In this document: positions 1-8,427 of the stretch, in pieces
Layout of the letters: each line of letters starts with the position of its first letter
Position numbering within the stretch: the first letter of the stretch is position 1
Source: Candidatus Pelagibacter communis
GTDB lineage: Bacteria > Pseudomonadota > Alphaproteobacteria > Pelagibacterales > Pelagibacteraceae
Length of the DNA: 64,000 nt
Direction of reading: 5' to 3'
NCBI RefSeq assembly: GCF_001180185.1
Contig: NZ_CVSS01000051.1
Span: 1 to 64,000, forward strand
Position numbers and translations under genes: made by a program
The notes under the pieces: generated by a model
Told to the model about the DNA's origin: nothing
The model's input: only the letters and a program-made list of their open reading frames with translations
Database searches by the model: none

Positions 1-6
1 TCAATA

Positions 7-792
7 ATGTCTAATCAATATGAAGTTTTAGGAAAAGCTCCAGGTGCTGAGGATTTAAAAAAACTTTCACCGAATAATGTCCATTTAACAATAAAAAATA
101 TGAATGCAGGTTACGGAAAAATGGAAATACTCCATAATTTTGATCTTTTTGTAAGTAAGGCTCAATCACTTTGTTTAATTGGCCCTAATGGAGCTGGTAA
201 ATCTACAATACTTCATTCTATTTATGGTTTTACAAATATATTTTCTGGTCAAATAGAAATTGATGGGAAAGAAATTACTGAACTTAGTCCAGCTGAAAAA
301 TTAAAATCTGTTGGAATTGCTTATATACTTCAAGATAATTCAGTTTTTCCAGATATGACAGTTGAAGAAAATTTATTGATGGGTGGTTTTATTAAAGAAA
401 AAACAGAGGAATCTTATAAGGAAGCAGAGAGAATTTTCGAAAAATATGAAAGATTAAGAAATAGAAGAAATCAACCTGCTAAGGTTCTATCTGGGGGTGA
501 GAGAAGATTGTTAGAAATTTCACGAGCATTAGTTATGAAACCTTCAGTTTTGTTAGTTGATGAACCTTCAATTGGTTTAGAACCAAAATATATTGATATG
601 GTATTTGAAATTTTAAAAGACCTTCAACATAATGAAAAAAAAACAATTATTTTGGTAGAGCAAAATGCAAAAAAAGGTCTAGAGTTTGCGGATATAGGCT
701 ACGTTCTTGTTTCTGGTGAAACAGCAATTGCTGGAAAAGGAGATGATCTATTAAATAATCCAGATGTTGGTCGCCTATTTTTAGGTGGTTAA
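7..792 (+). CDS. Branched-chain amino acid type ABC transporter ATP-binding protein (LivF-like)
   Basis: This is an ABC ATPase of the LivF type, which would energise uptake of a branched-chain amino acid, amide or urea-like solute at the inner membrane. It carries a Walker A motif (GPNGAGKST, about residue 59), the signature LSGGERRLLEISRALV and a Walker B ending in LLVDEPSIGLEPK. About 30 extra residues precede the usual LivF start, and the gene ends with the LFLGG tail typical of LivF. It stops one base inside the start of azlC. The permeases and binding protein that belong to it are probably upstream of the window. A second LivF lies at 5220, so two such systems are encoded close together. 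Family assignment is firm; the substrate is not known. Confidence 0.88.
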   Translation: MSNQYEVLGKAPGAEDLKKLSPNNVHLTIKNMNAGYGKMEILHNFDLFVSKAQSLCLIGPNGAGKSTILHSIYGFTNIFSGQIEIDGKEITELSPAEKLKSVGIAYILQDNSVFPDMTVEENLLMGGFIKEKTEESYKEAERIFEKYERLRNRRNQPAKVLSGGERRLLEISRALVMKPSVLLVDEPSIGLEPKYIDMVFEILKDLQHNEKKTIILVEQNAKKGLEFADIGYVLVSGETAIAGKGDDLLNNPDVGRLFLGG

Positions 793-1496
793 TGATAGAC
801 ACCAAATATTTTTATAAAGGATTTAAATCTATTAAAGGTGTTGGAAGTCCTGCAATAGCATTAGGTGCAAGTTTTATAGCTATAGGCGCCTTACTTAAAA
901 ATTTAGGTTTTACAATTCAAGAAAGCATTTTTTCCACTTTTTTAACTTATGCATTACCAGGCTCACTAGTGATGGCAGAGTCAATGCTGATTGGTGCATC
1001 TTTAATAAATATTTTTATAGCAGTATGGTTGGTTAATGCCAGATTATATCCAATGACTGTAGCATTAATGCCATTATTGATGCATGAAAATCAACCAAGG
1101 TGGAAATATTATTTATCATGTCACTTTATAGCAGTTTCATCATGGCTAATTATGAAAGATAATTACGAGCAAATAGAAAAAGAAAATAGAATAGATTTTT
1201 GGATTGGAATTGGAACAGCAACTTGGACAGTTGCAATTTTTTCTACAGTTATTGGTTATATTGCATCTGACTTTTTAAATAATGATATTATGATCGGACT
1301 TGCAATTGTAAATCCAATTTACTTTATATGTATGATGATAGGCGCAATGAAGACAATGCAAATAATTCTATCTGTAATTTTTGGTGCAGTTTTAGGTCCT
1401 GCTTTTTATTTCCTGTCTCCTGAATGGTCGATTTTATTTGGTGGTTTTTTCGCTGGGACAATTGCATTTTTCATAGGAGAAAAAAATGACAAGTAA
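792..1496 (+). CDS. azlC: AzlC family branched-chain amino acid exporter, large subunit
   Basis: The 234-residue protein has the AzlC pattern: repeated hydrophobic segments and the conserved stretch TYALPGSLVMAESM followed by AVWLVNARLYPMTVALMPLL. AzlC pairs with the small protein AzlD to export branched-chain amino acids or analogues across the inner membrane. Its ATG overlaps the stop of the preceding ABC ATPase by one base. Its last 11 bases overlap azlD, which argues for co-translation. The function is by family membership; the exported substrate here is not shown. Confidence 0.87.
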   Translation: MIDTKYFYKGFKSIKGVGSPAIALGASFIAIGALLKNLGFTIQESIFSTFLTYALPGSLVMAESMLIGASLINIFIAVWLVNARLYPMTVALMPLLMHENQPRWKYYLSCHFIAVSSWLIMKDNYEQIEKENRIDFWIGIGTATWTVAIFSTVIGYIASDFLNNDIMIGLAIVNPIYFICMMIGAMKTMQIILSVIFGAVLGPAFYFLSPEWSILFGGFFAGTIAFFIGEKNDK

Positions 1497-1809
1497 TATT
1501 GTAATAATTATAATTGTTACATCATTAGCAACATACCTCTCAAGATTTTTAGGAGTTGTAAGTGCTGAAAAAATAAAAGAGACATCTAAAATGTTTAGAT
1601 GGTTTAATTGTCTTGCATATTCTACTTTAGCAGCTTTAATTTCAAGAATAGTAATTTTCCCTTCAGGATCATTACAAGAAACAGATTATTCAGTGAGATT
1701 TATTATAGTTTTTCTGTCTATTTTAGTTTTTTATTTAACAAAAAAAAATTTAGTTTACCCTACTATTTTCTCTGCTATCATGTTGTCAATTTTTAGTAGT
1801 GCTTTATGA
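1486..1809 (+). CDS. azlD: AzlD family branched-chain amino acid exporter, small subunit
   Basis: A 107-residue protein with about four hydrophobic segments and the AzlD-like start TSLATYLSRFLGV. It directly follows and overlaps azlC, and the sequence GGAG lies seven bases before its ATG, inside the azlC coding end. AzlC and AzlD form the exporter together. It overlaps the next gene (CsiD type) by four bases (ATGA), so the four genes from the window start appear to be one transcription unit. Confidence 0.82.
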   Translation: MTSNIVIIIIVTSLATYLSRFLGVVSAEKIKETSKMFRWFNCLAYSTLAALISRIVIFPSGSLQETDYSVRFIIVFLSILVFYLTKKNLVYPTIFSAIMLSIFSSAL

Positions 1810-2720
1810 AAAAAAAAATTGAAGGTTTTGATATTTATACCAATGAACACTCTTCAAGAATAGTAAATATTGACATTACCAATGAAGTCTTAAATAAATT
1901 AATTTTTCAATTCAATAAGTTTGATATTACTGCATTAGAGTATAAACCATTTACTAGATTTAGTGTTTCTAAAAGTTTGGATGATTTGAGTAAAAACGAA
2001 TTATCAAAGTTTTTAAATCAAATTTTAAATAACCGTGATTATGGATGTTTCATAATAAAACCAAAAAAAATAAGTTTAAAAATTGATAAGATTTTTTTAG
2101 TCAAATTATCAACTGCTATAGCACATCTAATTGGATTACCAAACCATGATGCGATGGCTGGAAAGTATTATGCTAGGTTTCATGTAAAACATGAGGATAA
2201 AAGTGACTCTTACCTTAGAAAAGCATATAAAAATATGGATCTTCATACTGATGGCACATATGTTAAAGAAAAAACTGATTGGCTATTAATGTCTAAGCTA
2301 GAGGAAAGAAATGCCGAAGGTGGTGAAACTGCGATGTTACATCTTGATGATTGGGAGCATTGTAGTGAACTTTTTAATGATCCTATTGCAAAAGAAAATT
2401 TTATATGGGGATCGCCAAAAAGCAAAAACATTAGTTATAAAGTTGAGCATCCAGTGTTTTCTGCAGACAAAGAAGGAAGAGCACAAATTTCTTACATTGA
2501 TCAATTTCCTGAGCCAAAAAATATGAAACAAGGTGTTTTTTTACAAAAATTATCTGATTGTTTGGAAGAGAGTGAGAAAAAAATTATTACAAAACTTCCT
2601 GTAGGCTCCTCAATTGTTGCAAACAACTATTTTTGGCTTCATGGAAGAAAACCTTTTAAGGAGAATCGCCATTTATCAAGGGAACTGTTACGAATTAGAG
2701 GCACTTTTTTTGAGGAATAA
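1806..2720 (+). CDS. csiD: CsiD/GlaH-type glutarate 2-hydroxylase (Fe(II)/2-oxoglutarate dioxygenase)
   Basis: The protein closely resembles CsiD (GlaH), which converts glutarate to L-2-hydroxyglutarate using 2-oxoglutarate, O2 and Fe(II), a late step of lysine catabolism through cadaverine and 5-aminovalerate. The iron-binding facial triad is visible: H147 and D149 in LHTDGTY and H279 in NNYFWLHGR, the same 132-residue His-His spacing as E. coli CsiD. An arginine for 2-oxoglutarate binding is expected among R292-R298. Length (304) is close to the family. It overlaps azlD by four bases. The usual partners lhgO and gabDTP are absent here, so its exact substrate in this organism is inferred. 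Confidence 0.88.
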   Translation: MKKKIEGFDIYTNEHSSRIVNIDITNEVLNKLIFQFNKFDITALEYKPFTRFSVSKSLDDLSKNELSKFLNQILNNRDYGCFIIKPKKISLKIDKIFLVKLSTAIAHLIGLPNHDAMAGKYYARFHVKHEDKSDSYLRKAYKNMDLHTDGTYVKEKTDWLLMSKLEERNAEGGETAMLHLDDWEHCSELFNDPIAKENFIWGSPKSKNISYKVEHPVFSADKEGRAQISYIDQFPEPKNMKQGVFLQKLSDCLEESEKKIITKLPVGSSIVANNYFWLHGRKPFKENRHLSRELLRIRGTFFEE

Positions 2721-2800
2721 TTTAAACTAAAAGTGGTATAAATTCGTGATTTATTGAGTATTTGTTGCAAATTTACAACATATTAAAACTATTTTTTCAA

Positions 2801-2806
2801 TATAAT
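2801..2806 (+). promoter_or_regulatory. Putative -10 element before the outer membrane protein gene
   Basis: A perfect TATAAT sits 82 bases before the ATG of the outer membrane protein gene in a 167-base spacer after csiD. No convincing -35 hexamer lies 16-18 bases upstream (TTTACA at 2772 is too far). In DNA this AT-rich the match could be chance, so the call is tentative. Confidence 0.33.
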
Positions 2807-2887
2807 AGTGTTCAGTGCTTTTTTTTTGATTTTTTCAAAGTCAAATAGTACTTTACGACAATTAACTTTTAAAAAATAGGAATAATT

Positions 2888-3568
2888 ATGAAGAAATTAA
2901 TATTAGCATTAGCTATCTCTTTATTTACCTTTGCTACGGCACAGGCCGAAAGAGGAGTTAATATGGGAATATCAGTATTAGGCGGAGTATTTGAAGCCGA
3001 TGGTGGTAGTGAGAAAATTACGGGTGCGCACTCTTCTGGTGCTAGCCCAGGAAACGTAACAAAAAATTCTGTGCAGGAAGCTGCAGCGCAGTTTGTTATC
3101 GGATCAGTTTTTGTAGAAAAAACTCTAGGTGACAGATTAGCAATAGGAGTTGATTACGTTCCAATGTCAATGGAGTCAGAGACATCTGAAAACGTTCAAA
3201 CATCGTCAGATTCTTCTGGTGCTGGAACTAACACAGTTCAAGTAGACTTCGAAGACTTAACAACTATTTATGCAACGTTAGCAATGACAGACAACTTATA
3301 CTTAAAGGTTGGATACGTTGAGGTTGACGTTATAACAAACGAATCTTTGGCAACTGGTGGTTCTTACGGGAACACTTCACTAGACGGTCACGTTGTTGGT
3401 ATAGGATATCATAGAGACTTAGACACAGGAGCTTTTGTTAGATTAGAAGCAAACTTTATGGATTTAGATGGAGCAACTCTAACCAACACAGCAGACTCTA
3501 CAAAATCTGTTACTGCAGATGGAGCTGATGGATACGGAGCTAAGCTGTCAATTGGTAAATCGTTTTAA
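2888..3568 (+). CDS. Outer membrane beta-barrel protein, secreted
   Basis: The 226-residue protein starts with a clear Sec signal peptide (MKK, hydrophobic core, cleavage expected after ATAQA near residue 20). The rest shows alternating polar/hydrophobic stretches, many Gly, Asp, Ser and Thr, and a C-terminal strand ending in phenylalanine (GAKLSIGKSF), the usual outer membrane insertion signal. It looks like a small porin-like or structural barrel protein. It stands alone with its own leader and a strong terminator, consistent with a highly expressed gene; its codons (GTT, GGA, AAC) are richer in C/G than the neighbours. The specific function is unknown. Confidence 0.8.
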   Translation: MKKLILALAISLFTFATAQAERGVNMGISVLGGVFEADGGSEKITGAHSSGASPGNVTKNSVQEAAAQFVIGSVFVEKTLGDRLAIGVDYVPMSMESETSENVQTSSDSSGAGTNTVQVDFEDLTTIYATLAMTDNLYLKVGYVEVDVITNESLATGGSYGNTSLDGHVVGIGYHRDLDTGAFVRLEANFMDLDGATLTNTADSTKSVTADGADGYGAKLSIGKSF

Positions 3569-3598
3569 GTATTAAAGAAATTTTAAAAGTTAATTTAA

Positions 3599-3635
3599 CC
3601 CCTCTGTAATTAATTTTACAGAGGGGTTTTTTTTT
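3599..3635 (+). terminator. Rho-independent terminator of the outer membrane protein gene
   Basis: An 11-base perfect stem (arms CCCCTCTGTAA at 3599-3609 and TTACAGAGGGG at 3616-3626) with a six-base loop is followed by nine T residues. It lies 30 bases after the stop codon. This is the strongest intrinsic terminator seen in the window. Confidence 0.95.
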
Positions 3636-3660
3636 AAACTAAATAAATTATTATTAAAAA

Positions 3661-4428
3661 ATGAATTTAGGTTTTATTGGAACTGGAAAAATAACTTCAT
3701 CAGTAATAGCTGGAATATGTAAATCATCAATTAAGTATAAAAAGATTTTGATATCTTCAAGAAATAAAATTATTGCAAATAAATTAAAAAAAAAATTTAA
3801 GAGAATTGTAATTGAAAAAGAAAATCAAAAAATAGTTGATTCCAGTAATTGGGTTTTTTTAGCAGTTACCCCATCAGTTGGTGAAAAAATACTTAAAAAC
3901 TTACAATTTAAATCAAGTCAAACGATTGTGAGTTTTATCTCAACAATTACGATTCCTGAATTAAAAAAAATAATTAAAGTAAAAGCTGATATTGTAAGAG
4001 CCATACCATTACCACCAATTTCTTTAAAAAAAGGGCCAGTGCCAATTTGCCCCCCAAATAGAAAAGTAAAAATTTTTTTTGATAAAATTGGATCAACAAT
4101 TGAAATAAAAAATGAAAAGCTATCAATTAATTTTTGGTCAACATCAGGAATGATGGCTTCTTATTATGAGATATTAAAAATTATGAGTGATTGGTTGGTT
4201 AGGAAAGGTATCAAAAGATTAGATGCTCAAAAATATATTACTACATTATTTTTAGCTTTATCTGAAGATGCAGTGGCAAATTCTAAAAAAGAATTAAAAT
4301 ATTTAGTAAAAGAATCTCAAACTCCTAAAGGATTGAATGAACAAGGTTTGAAAGAAATGAATAAAAAAGGTGTTTATAAATCTGTAATTAGTACTTTAAA
4401 TAGTATTCATAAAAGATTAAACAAGTAA
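3661..4428 (+). CDS. Pyrroline-5-carboxylate reductase-like oxidoreductase
   Basis: The 255-residue protein has an N-terminal Rossmann nucleotide site (GFIGTGKITSSVIAG, residues 4-18) and the overall ProC plan, with a helical dimerisation half at the C terminus. ProC reduces pyrroline-5-carboxylate to proline with NAD(P)H. The C-terminal motif, usually SPGGTT followed by a helix, is replaced by SQTPKGLNEQGL, so this is a divergent member and may reduce a different cyclic imine. It starts right after the terminator at 3599-3635 and ends three bases before a LivG-type ATPase gene. It is therefore probably the first gene of the transporter operon, which suggests that it acts on an imported substrate or its product. 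Confidence 0.72.
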   Translation: MNLGFIGTGKITSSVIAGICKSSIKYKKILISSRNKIIANKLKKKFKRIVIEKENQKIVDSSNWVFLAVTPSVGEKILKNLQFKSSQTIVSFISTITIPELKKIIKVKADIVRAIPLPPISLKKGPVPICPPNRKVKIFFDKIGSTIEIKNEKLSINFWSTSGMMASYYEILKIMSDWLVRKGIKRLDAQKYITTLFLALSEDAVANSKKELKYLVKESQTPKGLNEQGLKEMNKKGVYKSVISTLNSIHKRLNK

Positions 4429-4431
4429 TTA

Positions 4432-5217
4432 ATGTCTGAAAACATCTTAGAAATTAGTAATTTATCAAAATTTTTTGGAGGGCTCGCAGCAGTTTCTGAT
4501 TGTTCACTTAAAGTTAAAAGAGGAACGATTACTGGTATTATTGGTCCTAATGGATCAGGCAAAACAACTTTGTTTAATTTGGTTGCTGGTAATTTAAAAT
4601 CATCAGCAGGTAGTGTTATGTTTAATAATGAAAATATAACCGATGTTCCTTCATATGAACTGTTTTCAAAAGGATTACTTAGAACTTTCCAGATAGCACA
4701 TGAGTTTACAAATTTATCTGTTTTAGAAAATTTAATGATGGTTCCGGGTAATCAATCAGGAGAAAAACTAATGAATGCTTTATTAAAACCTTCATTGGTT
4801 GCAAAAGAAGAAAGTCAAATTAAAGAAAAAGCTATGGAAGTTGTAGATTTTCTTAATTTAAGCCATTTAAAAAATGAGCTTGCAGGAAATTTATCAGGAG
4901 GCCAGAAAAAATTATTGGAACTTGGTAGAACGATGATGGTAGATGCTAAATTAGTTTTATTGGATGAAGTAGGTGCTGGTGTAAATAGAACCTTACTAAA
5001 AGATCTAGGAACAGCTATTGAAAAACTCAATAAAGAAAAAGGTTATACTTTTTGCATGATCGAACATGATATGGATTTTATTGGAAGACTATGTGATCCA
5101 GTAATTGTTATGGCTGAGGGATCAGTTCTTTTTGAAGGTTCTGTCGAAGATGCAAAGAAAGATGAAAAAGTAATTGAAAGTTATTTGGGTAGAGGCTCAA
5201 AATTAAAAGATAATTAA
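4432..5217 (+). CDS. livG: Branched-chain amino acid type ABC transporter ATP-binding protein LivG
   Basis: A LivG-type ATPase with Walker A GPNGSGKTT (about residue 38), signature LSGGQKKLLELGR and Walker B LVLLDEVGAG, followed by the H-loop EHDMDF. The insertion between Walker A and the signature that marks LivG is present. The usual Pro after LLDE is Val here (LLDEVGAGV). It is followed two bases later by livF, livH and livM. Together they would form one high-affinity importer for amino acids or related solutes. Confidence 0.9.
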   Translation: MSENILEISNLSKFFGGLAAVSDCSLKVKRGTITGIIGPNGSGKTTLFNLVAGNLKSSAGSVMFNNENITDVPSYELFSKGLLRTFQIAHEFTNLSVLENLMMVPGNQSGEKLMNALLKPSLVAKEESQIKEKAMEVVDFLNLSHLKNELAGNLSGGQKKLLELGRTMMVDAKLVLLDEVGAGVNRTLLKDLGTAIEKLNKEKGYTFCMIEHDMDFIGRLCDPVIVMAEGSVLFEGSVEDAKKDEKVIESYLGRGSKLKDN

Positions 5218-5219
5218 TT

Positions 5220-5927
5220 ATGGCATTTTTTGAAGGTAACAACATGACAGGTGGATATGGAAATGGTCCAGATATAATTAATTCATGTTCTGTCAATGTA
5301 GAAAAGGGAGAAATAGTCTCAATCCTTGGACCTAATGGAGCTGGAAAGTCTACAGCAATGAAGGCAATGCTAGGTTTACTAAATTTGAAATCAGGATCTG
5401 TAATTATTAATGGAAAAGATATTTCAGATCTTTCTCCTCAAGACAGAGTAAAAGAGGGAATTTCGTTTGTGCCTCAAACCAAAAATGTTTTTGCAGGCAT
5501 GACTGTTGAAGAAAATTTGGAAATGGGAGCTTTTTTAATTAACAGTGACTACAAAACAGTCATAGATGAAATTTATGATTTATTTCCAATTCTTAATGAA
5601 AAAAGAAATCAGTTAGTTGGAGAGTTATCTGGAGGGCAAAGACAACAAGTTGCACTTGGTAGAGCTTTAATGATTAAACCATCAGTCTTAATGTTGGATG
5701 AACCAACAGCAGGTGTTTCACCGATAGTAATGGACGAATTGTTTGATCATATAGTTAAAGTAAAGAGAACTAATGTTGCAATATTAATGGTTGAGCAAAA
5801 TGCAAAACAAGCATTAAATATTTCTGATAGGGGCTATGTTTTGGTGACAGGTGAGAACCGGCACTCAGGTACTGGTAAAGAATTACTAGAAGATCCAAGT
5901 GTAAGAAGTTCTTTTTTAGGTGGTTAA
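5220..5927 (+). CDS. livF: Branched-chain amino acid type ABC transporter ATP-binding protein LivF
   Basis: This 235-residue LivF ATPase has Walker A GPNGAGKST, signature LSGGQRQQVALGRALM, Walker B LMLDEPTAG and the LFLGG-like C-terminal tail (SSFLGG). It forms the ATPase pair with the preceding LivG. Its stop codon lies one base before the ATG chosen for livH. Unlike the copy at position 7, it has no N-terminal extension. Confidence 0.9.
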   Translation: MAFFEGNNMTGGYGNGPDIINSCSVNVEKGEIVSILGPNGAGKSTAMKAMLGLLNLKSGSVIINGKDISDLSPQDRVKEGISFVPQTKNVFAGMTVEENLEMGAFLINSDYKTVIDEIYDLFPILNEKRNQLVGELSGGQRQQVALGRALMIKPSVLMLDEPTAGVSPIVMDELFDHIVKVKRTNVAILMVEQNAKQALNISDRGYVLVTGENRHSGTGKELLEDPSVRSSFLGG

Positions 5928-5928
5928 A

Positions 5929-6939
5929 ATGGATTTGATCAACGCGATTATTCTGTTGTTAAATTATATTTTTGTTCCGGCTTTAGCATATGGATCTCAG
6001 TTAGCACTTGGTGCGATTTTTGTTACTTTAATTTATGGAATTTTACGATTTGCAAATTTTGCAACTGGAGACATGATGTCTTTTGGAACAATGTTTGTAA
6101 TTCTATTCACTTTGTATTTTAAGTCTGTCGGAATTAGTCTTGGAGTTTTACCTACAGCTCTTTTAGCAATTCCTTTTGCAATTATTTTAATGGTTGGTTA
6201 CATGTTAGTAATTGATAAATTTGTCTTTAAGTATTACCGAACAAAAAAAAGCCCTCCTGTGCAATTAGCCATGGTAAGCATTGGAGTAATGTTTGTTACT
6301 CAAGCAGTGGTTCGTATAATCATTGGTCCCTCTGATAGAAGATTTTTTGATGGAGAAAAATTTTTAATTAAAGCAGGAGAATTTAAAGAAATGACAGGAT
6401 TAAATGAGGGTCTTGCGATTAAATCTACTCAAGTTATTACAATTATTGTTACATTAATTTTAGTTTCAACTCTTTTTTGGTTTTTAAATAAAACTAAGAC
6501 TGGAAAAAGTATGAGAGCATACTCTGATAATGAAGATTTAGCATTGTTATCAGGTATTGATCCTAAAAAAATTGTTATGATAACATGGGTAATAGCAGGT
6601 ATCCTTGCTACAATTGGTGGTGCTTTGTACGGTTTAGATAAAAGTTTCAAACCATTTACCTATTTTAATAATATGCTGCCTATATTTGCAGCAGCAATAG
6701 TTGGTGGTATTGGCAACCCGTTTGGAGCCTTTCTTGGAGGATATGTAATTGCTTTTTCTGAAATATTATTAACATATGCTTATAGAAAATTTTTCATGTA
6801 TGTTTTACCTGAAAGTATGGAACCAGATGGGTTAGTTCAATTACTCTCTACGGATTACAAATTTGCAGTATCTTTTTCAATACTGGTCATTGTATTACTT
6901 TATCGTCCATCAGGTATATTTAAAGGGAAGGTATTGTGA
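5929..6939 (+). CDS. livH: Branched-chain amino acid type ABC transporter permease LivH
   Basis: A polytopic LivH-family permease (336 residues from this start) with the typical ALAYGSQLALGAIFVTLIYGILRFANFATGDMM start and the central motif SGIDPKKIVMITWVIAGILATIGGAL. A GTG at 5920 inside livF would add three residues (MVK). The ATG at 5929 was chosen because it is the usual start codon and lies just after the livF stop. It overlaps livM by four bases. The IVGGIGNPFGAFLGG loop is the conserved cytoplasmic coupling region of this family. Confidence 0.88.
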   Translation: MDLINAIILLLNYIFVPALAYGSQLALGAIFVTLIYGILRFANFATGDMMSFGTMFVILFTLYFKSVGISLGVLPTALLAIPFAIILMVGYMLVIDKFVFKYYRTKKSPPVQLAMVSIGVMFVTQAVVRIIIGPSDRRFFDGEKFLIKAGEFKEMTGLNEGLAIKSTQVITIIVTLILVSTLFWFLNKTKTGKSMRAYSDNEDLALLSGIDPKKIVMITWVIAGILATIGGALYGLDKSFKPFTYFNNMLPIFAAAIVGGIGNPFGAFLGGYVIAFSEILLTYAYRKFFMYVLPESMEPDGLVQLLSTDYKFAVSFSILVIVLLYRPSGIFKGKVL

Positions 6940-8306
6940 GAAAAAATTTAAATGTAATTGCTGCATACAGTATAATGATGGGTTTAATTATCCTTGTGGG
7001 TACATTCCAGTCTTGGAACATTGCTCTTTCAATATTTAACCTTTGTCTTATTTCAGCAGTGATGACAATGGGTGCTAATATTCAATGGGGTTATGCTGGT
7101 TTAATTAATTTTGGAATAATGGGCTTTACTGCATTAGGTGGTCTAGCTGCGGTCTTAATTTCTGTTAACCCAGTTCAAGAGGCATGGAGTGCAGGGGGCG
7201 CCAACATTCTATTTAGTTTATTTCTTATTATTGGAATTGTTTTAGCTGTTAGACTTGTTCTCAAAAAATATCAAAAATCTAAAATCAGAAGTTACGTAAT
7301 CGCTGCAATTATTATTACAGGAATAATTATTATAAGATTTGTCTCTGAGCCTGGTATTGAGGCAATTGAGGAAGTAAATCCAGCAAGAACTGGATTTTTA
7401 GGTGGTTTAGGGCTTCCAATAATTTTTTCTTGGATTGTGGGCGCTTTCTTTGCAGGAGGATTAGCTTTTATAATTGGAAAAGTAGCATTGGGCTTAAGAG
7501 CTGATTATTTGGCAATTGCCACATTATTGATATCAGAAATAGTAATCGCAATTATCAAACATGAAGACTGGTTAACAAGAGGCGTTAAAAACGTAATTGG
7601 TTTAAAACGTCCTGCGCCTTATGAAGTAAATCTACAACAAACAGATTGGTTTATAAATTTAGTTGAAAAATTTAACTCTGGTAAATTGAACTTAATTTCT
7701 GATTTAACTGAGAGACAAACAGCTTTAAATCAACTTGTAATAGAAGGATCATCAGTTTTTGTGAAACTTTGTTACTCAGGATTATTTTTAGTGGTAGTAA
7801 TTATTTTATTAATCTTAACTCAAAAAGCTCTTTATTCTCCTTGGGGAAGAATGATGAGAGCTATTAGAGATAACGAAGAAGCAGCAAACGCTATGGGTAA
7901 AAATGTAGTTAAACAACACTTGTTAATTTTTGTTTTAGGCTCAGCTATTGTTGGTATTGCAGGTGCAATGTTAGTTACACAAGATGGATTGTTTACTCCA
8001 GGAAGTTATAGACCTTTGAGATATACTTTTTTGATTTGGGTAATGGTTATTATTGGTGGAAGTGGAAATAACTTTGGTGCAATTCTTGGAGGTTTTGTTG
8101 TTTGGTTCTTATGGATTGAGGCAGCACCAATTGGTCTTTACCTGGTCAATTTAACTACTGCTGGGCTAGATGATACACACTTTCTAAAAGTGCACTTAAT
8201 TGAAAGCGTTCCGTATTTTAGATTTTTAATGATGGGAGTAGGTCTTTTGGTAATAATGAGATATAGACCAAAAGGTATACTTCCTGAAAAAATAGAAATA
8301 AAATAA
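6936..8306 (+). CDS. livM: Branched-chain amino acid type ABC transporter permease LivM
   Basis: The LivM-type permease partner (456 residues) starts with GTG overlapping the livH TGA. It has the conserved NIQWGYAGLINFGIMGFTALGG segment and the coupling loop with GRMMRAIRDNEEAANAMGKNV. It is longer than many LivM proteins because of extra sequence around residues 95-140 and 220-260. It completes the inner membrane channel; the binding protein lies just downstream on the opposite strand. Confidence 0.88.
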   Translation: MRKNLNVIAAYSIMMGLIILVGTFQSWNIALSIFNLCLISAVMTMGANIQWGYAGLINFGIMGFTALGGLAAVLISVNPVQEAWSAGGANILFSLFLIIGIVLAVRLVLKKYQKSKIRSYVIAAIIITGIIIIRFVSEPGIEAIEEVNPARTGFLGGLGLPIIFSWIVGAFFAGGLAFIIGKVALGLRADYLAIATLLISEIVIAIIKHEDWLTRGVKNVIGLKRPAPYEVNLQQTDWFINLVEKFNSGKLNLISDLTERQTALNQLVIEGSSVFVKLCYSGLFLVVVIILLILTQKALYSPWGRMMRAIRDNEEAANAMGKNVVKQHLLIFVLGSAIVGIAGAMLVTQDGLFTPGSYRPLRYTFLIWVMVIIGGSGNNFGAILGGFVVWFLWIEAAPIGLYLVNLTTAGLDDTHFLKVHLIESVPYFRFLMMGVGLLVIMRYRPKGILPEKIEIK

Positions 8307-8310
8307 CCTT

Positions 8311-8379
8311 ATGAAATATATTATTTTAGGTGCTGCGATAGCTTGGTTTATGTATATGGCAGATAAATATATGTTTTAA
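8311..8379 (+). CDS. Possible 22-residue single-pass membrane peptide
   Basis: A short open frame begins four bases after the livM stop, encodes a 22-residue peptide (start MKYIILGAAIAWFMYMADKY) and ends just before the terminator at 8385. One hydrophobic segment of about 14 residues is followed by charged residues, as in small membrane peptides that bind transporters. It would be the last cistron of the liv operon. No homologue is recognised and a random frame of this size is possible, so confidence is modest. Confidence 0.38.
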   Translation: MKYIILGAAIAWFMYMADKYMF

Positions 8380-8384
8380 TAAAA

Positions 8385-8420
8385 AAACCCCAGCGAATTT
8401 CTTCGCTAGGGTTTAAAATA
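8385..8420. terminator. Bidirectional terminator between livM and the binding protein gene
   Basis: The arms AAACCC+AGCGAA (8385-8397) and TTCGCT+GGGTTT (8402-8414) pair with a single C/A mismatch and a four-base loop. A run of A on the left and T/A-rich sequence on the right let it serve both the liv operon and the converging binding protein gene. Confidence 0.85.
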
Positions 8421-8427
8421 TAAAATA

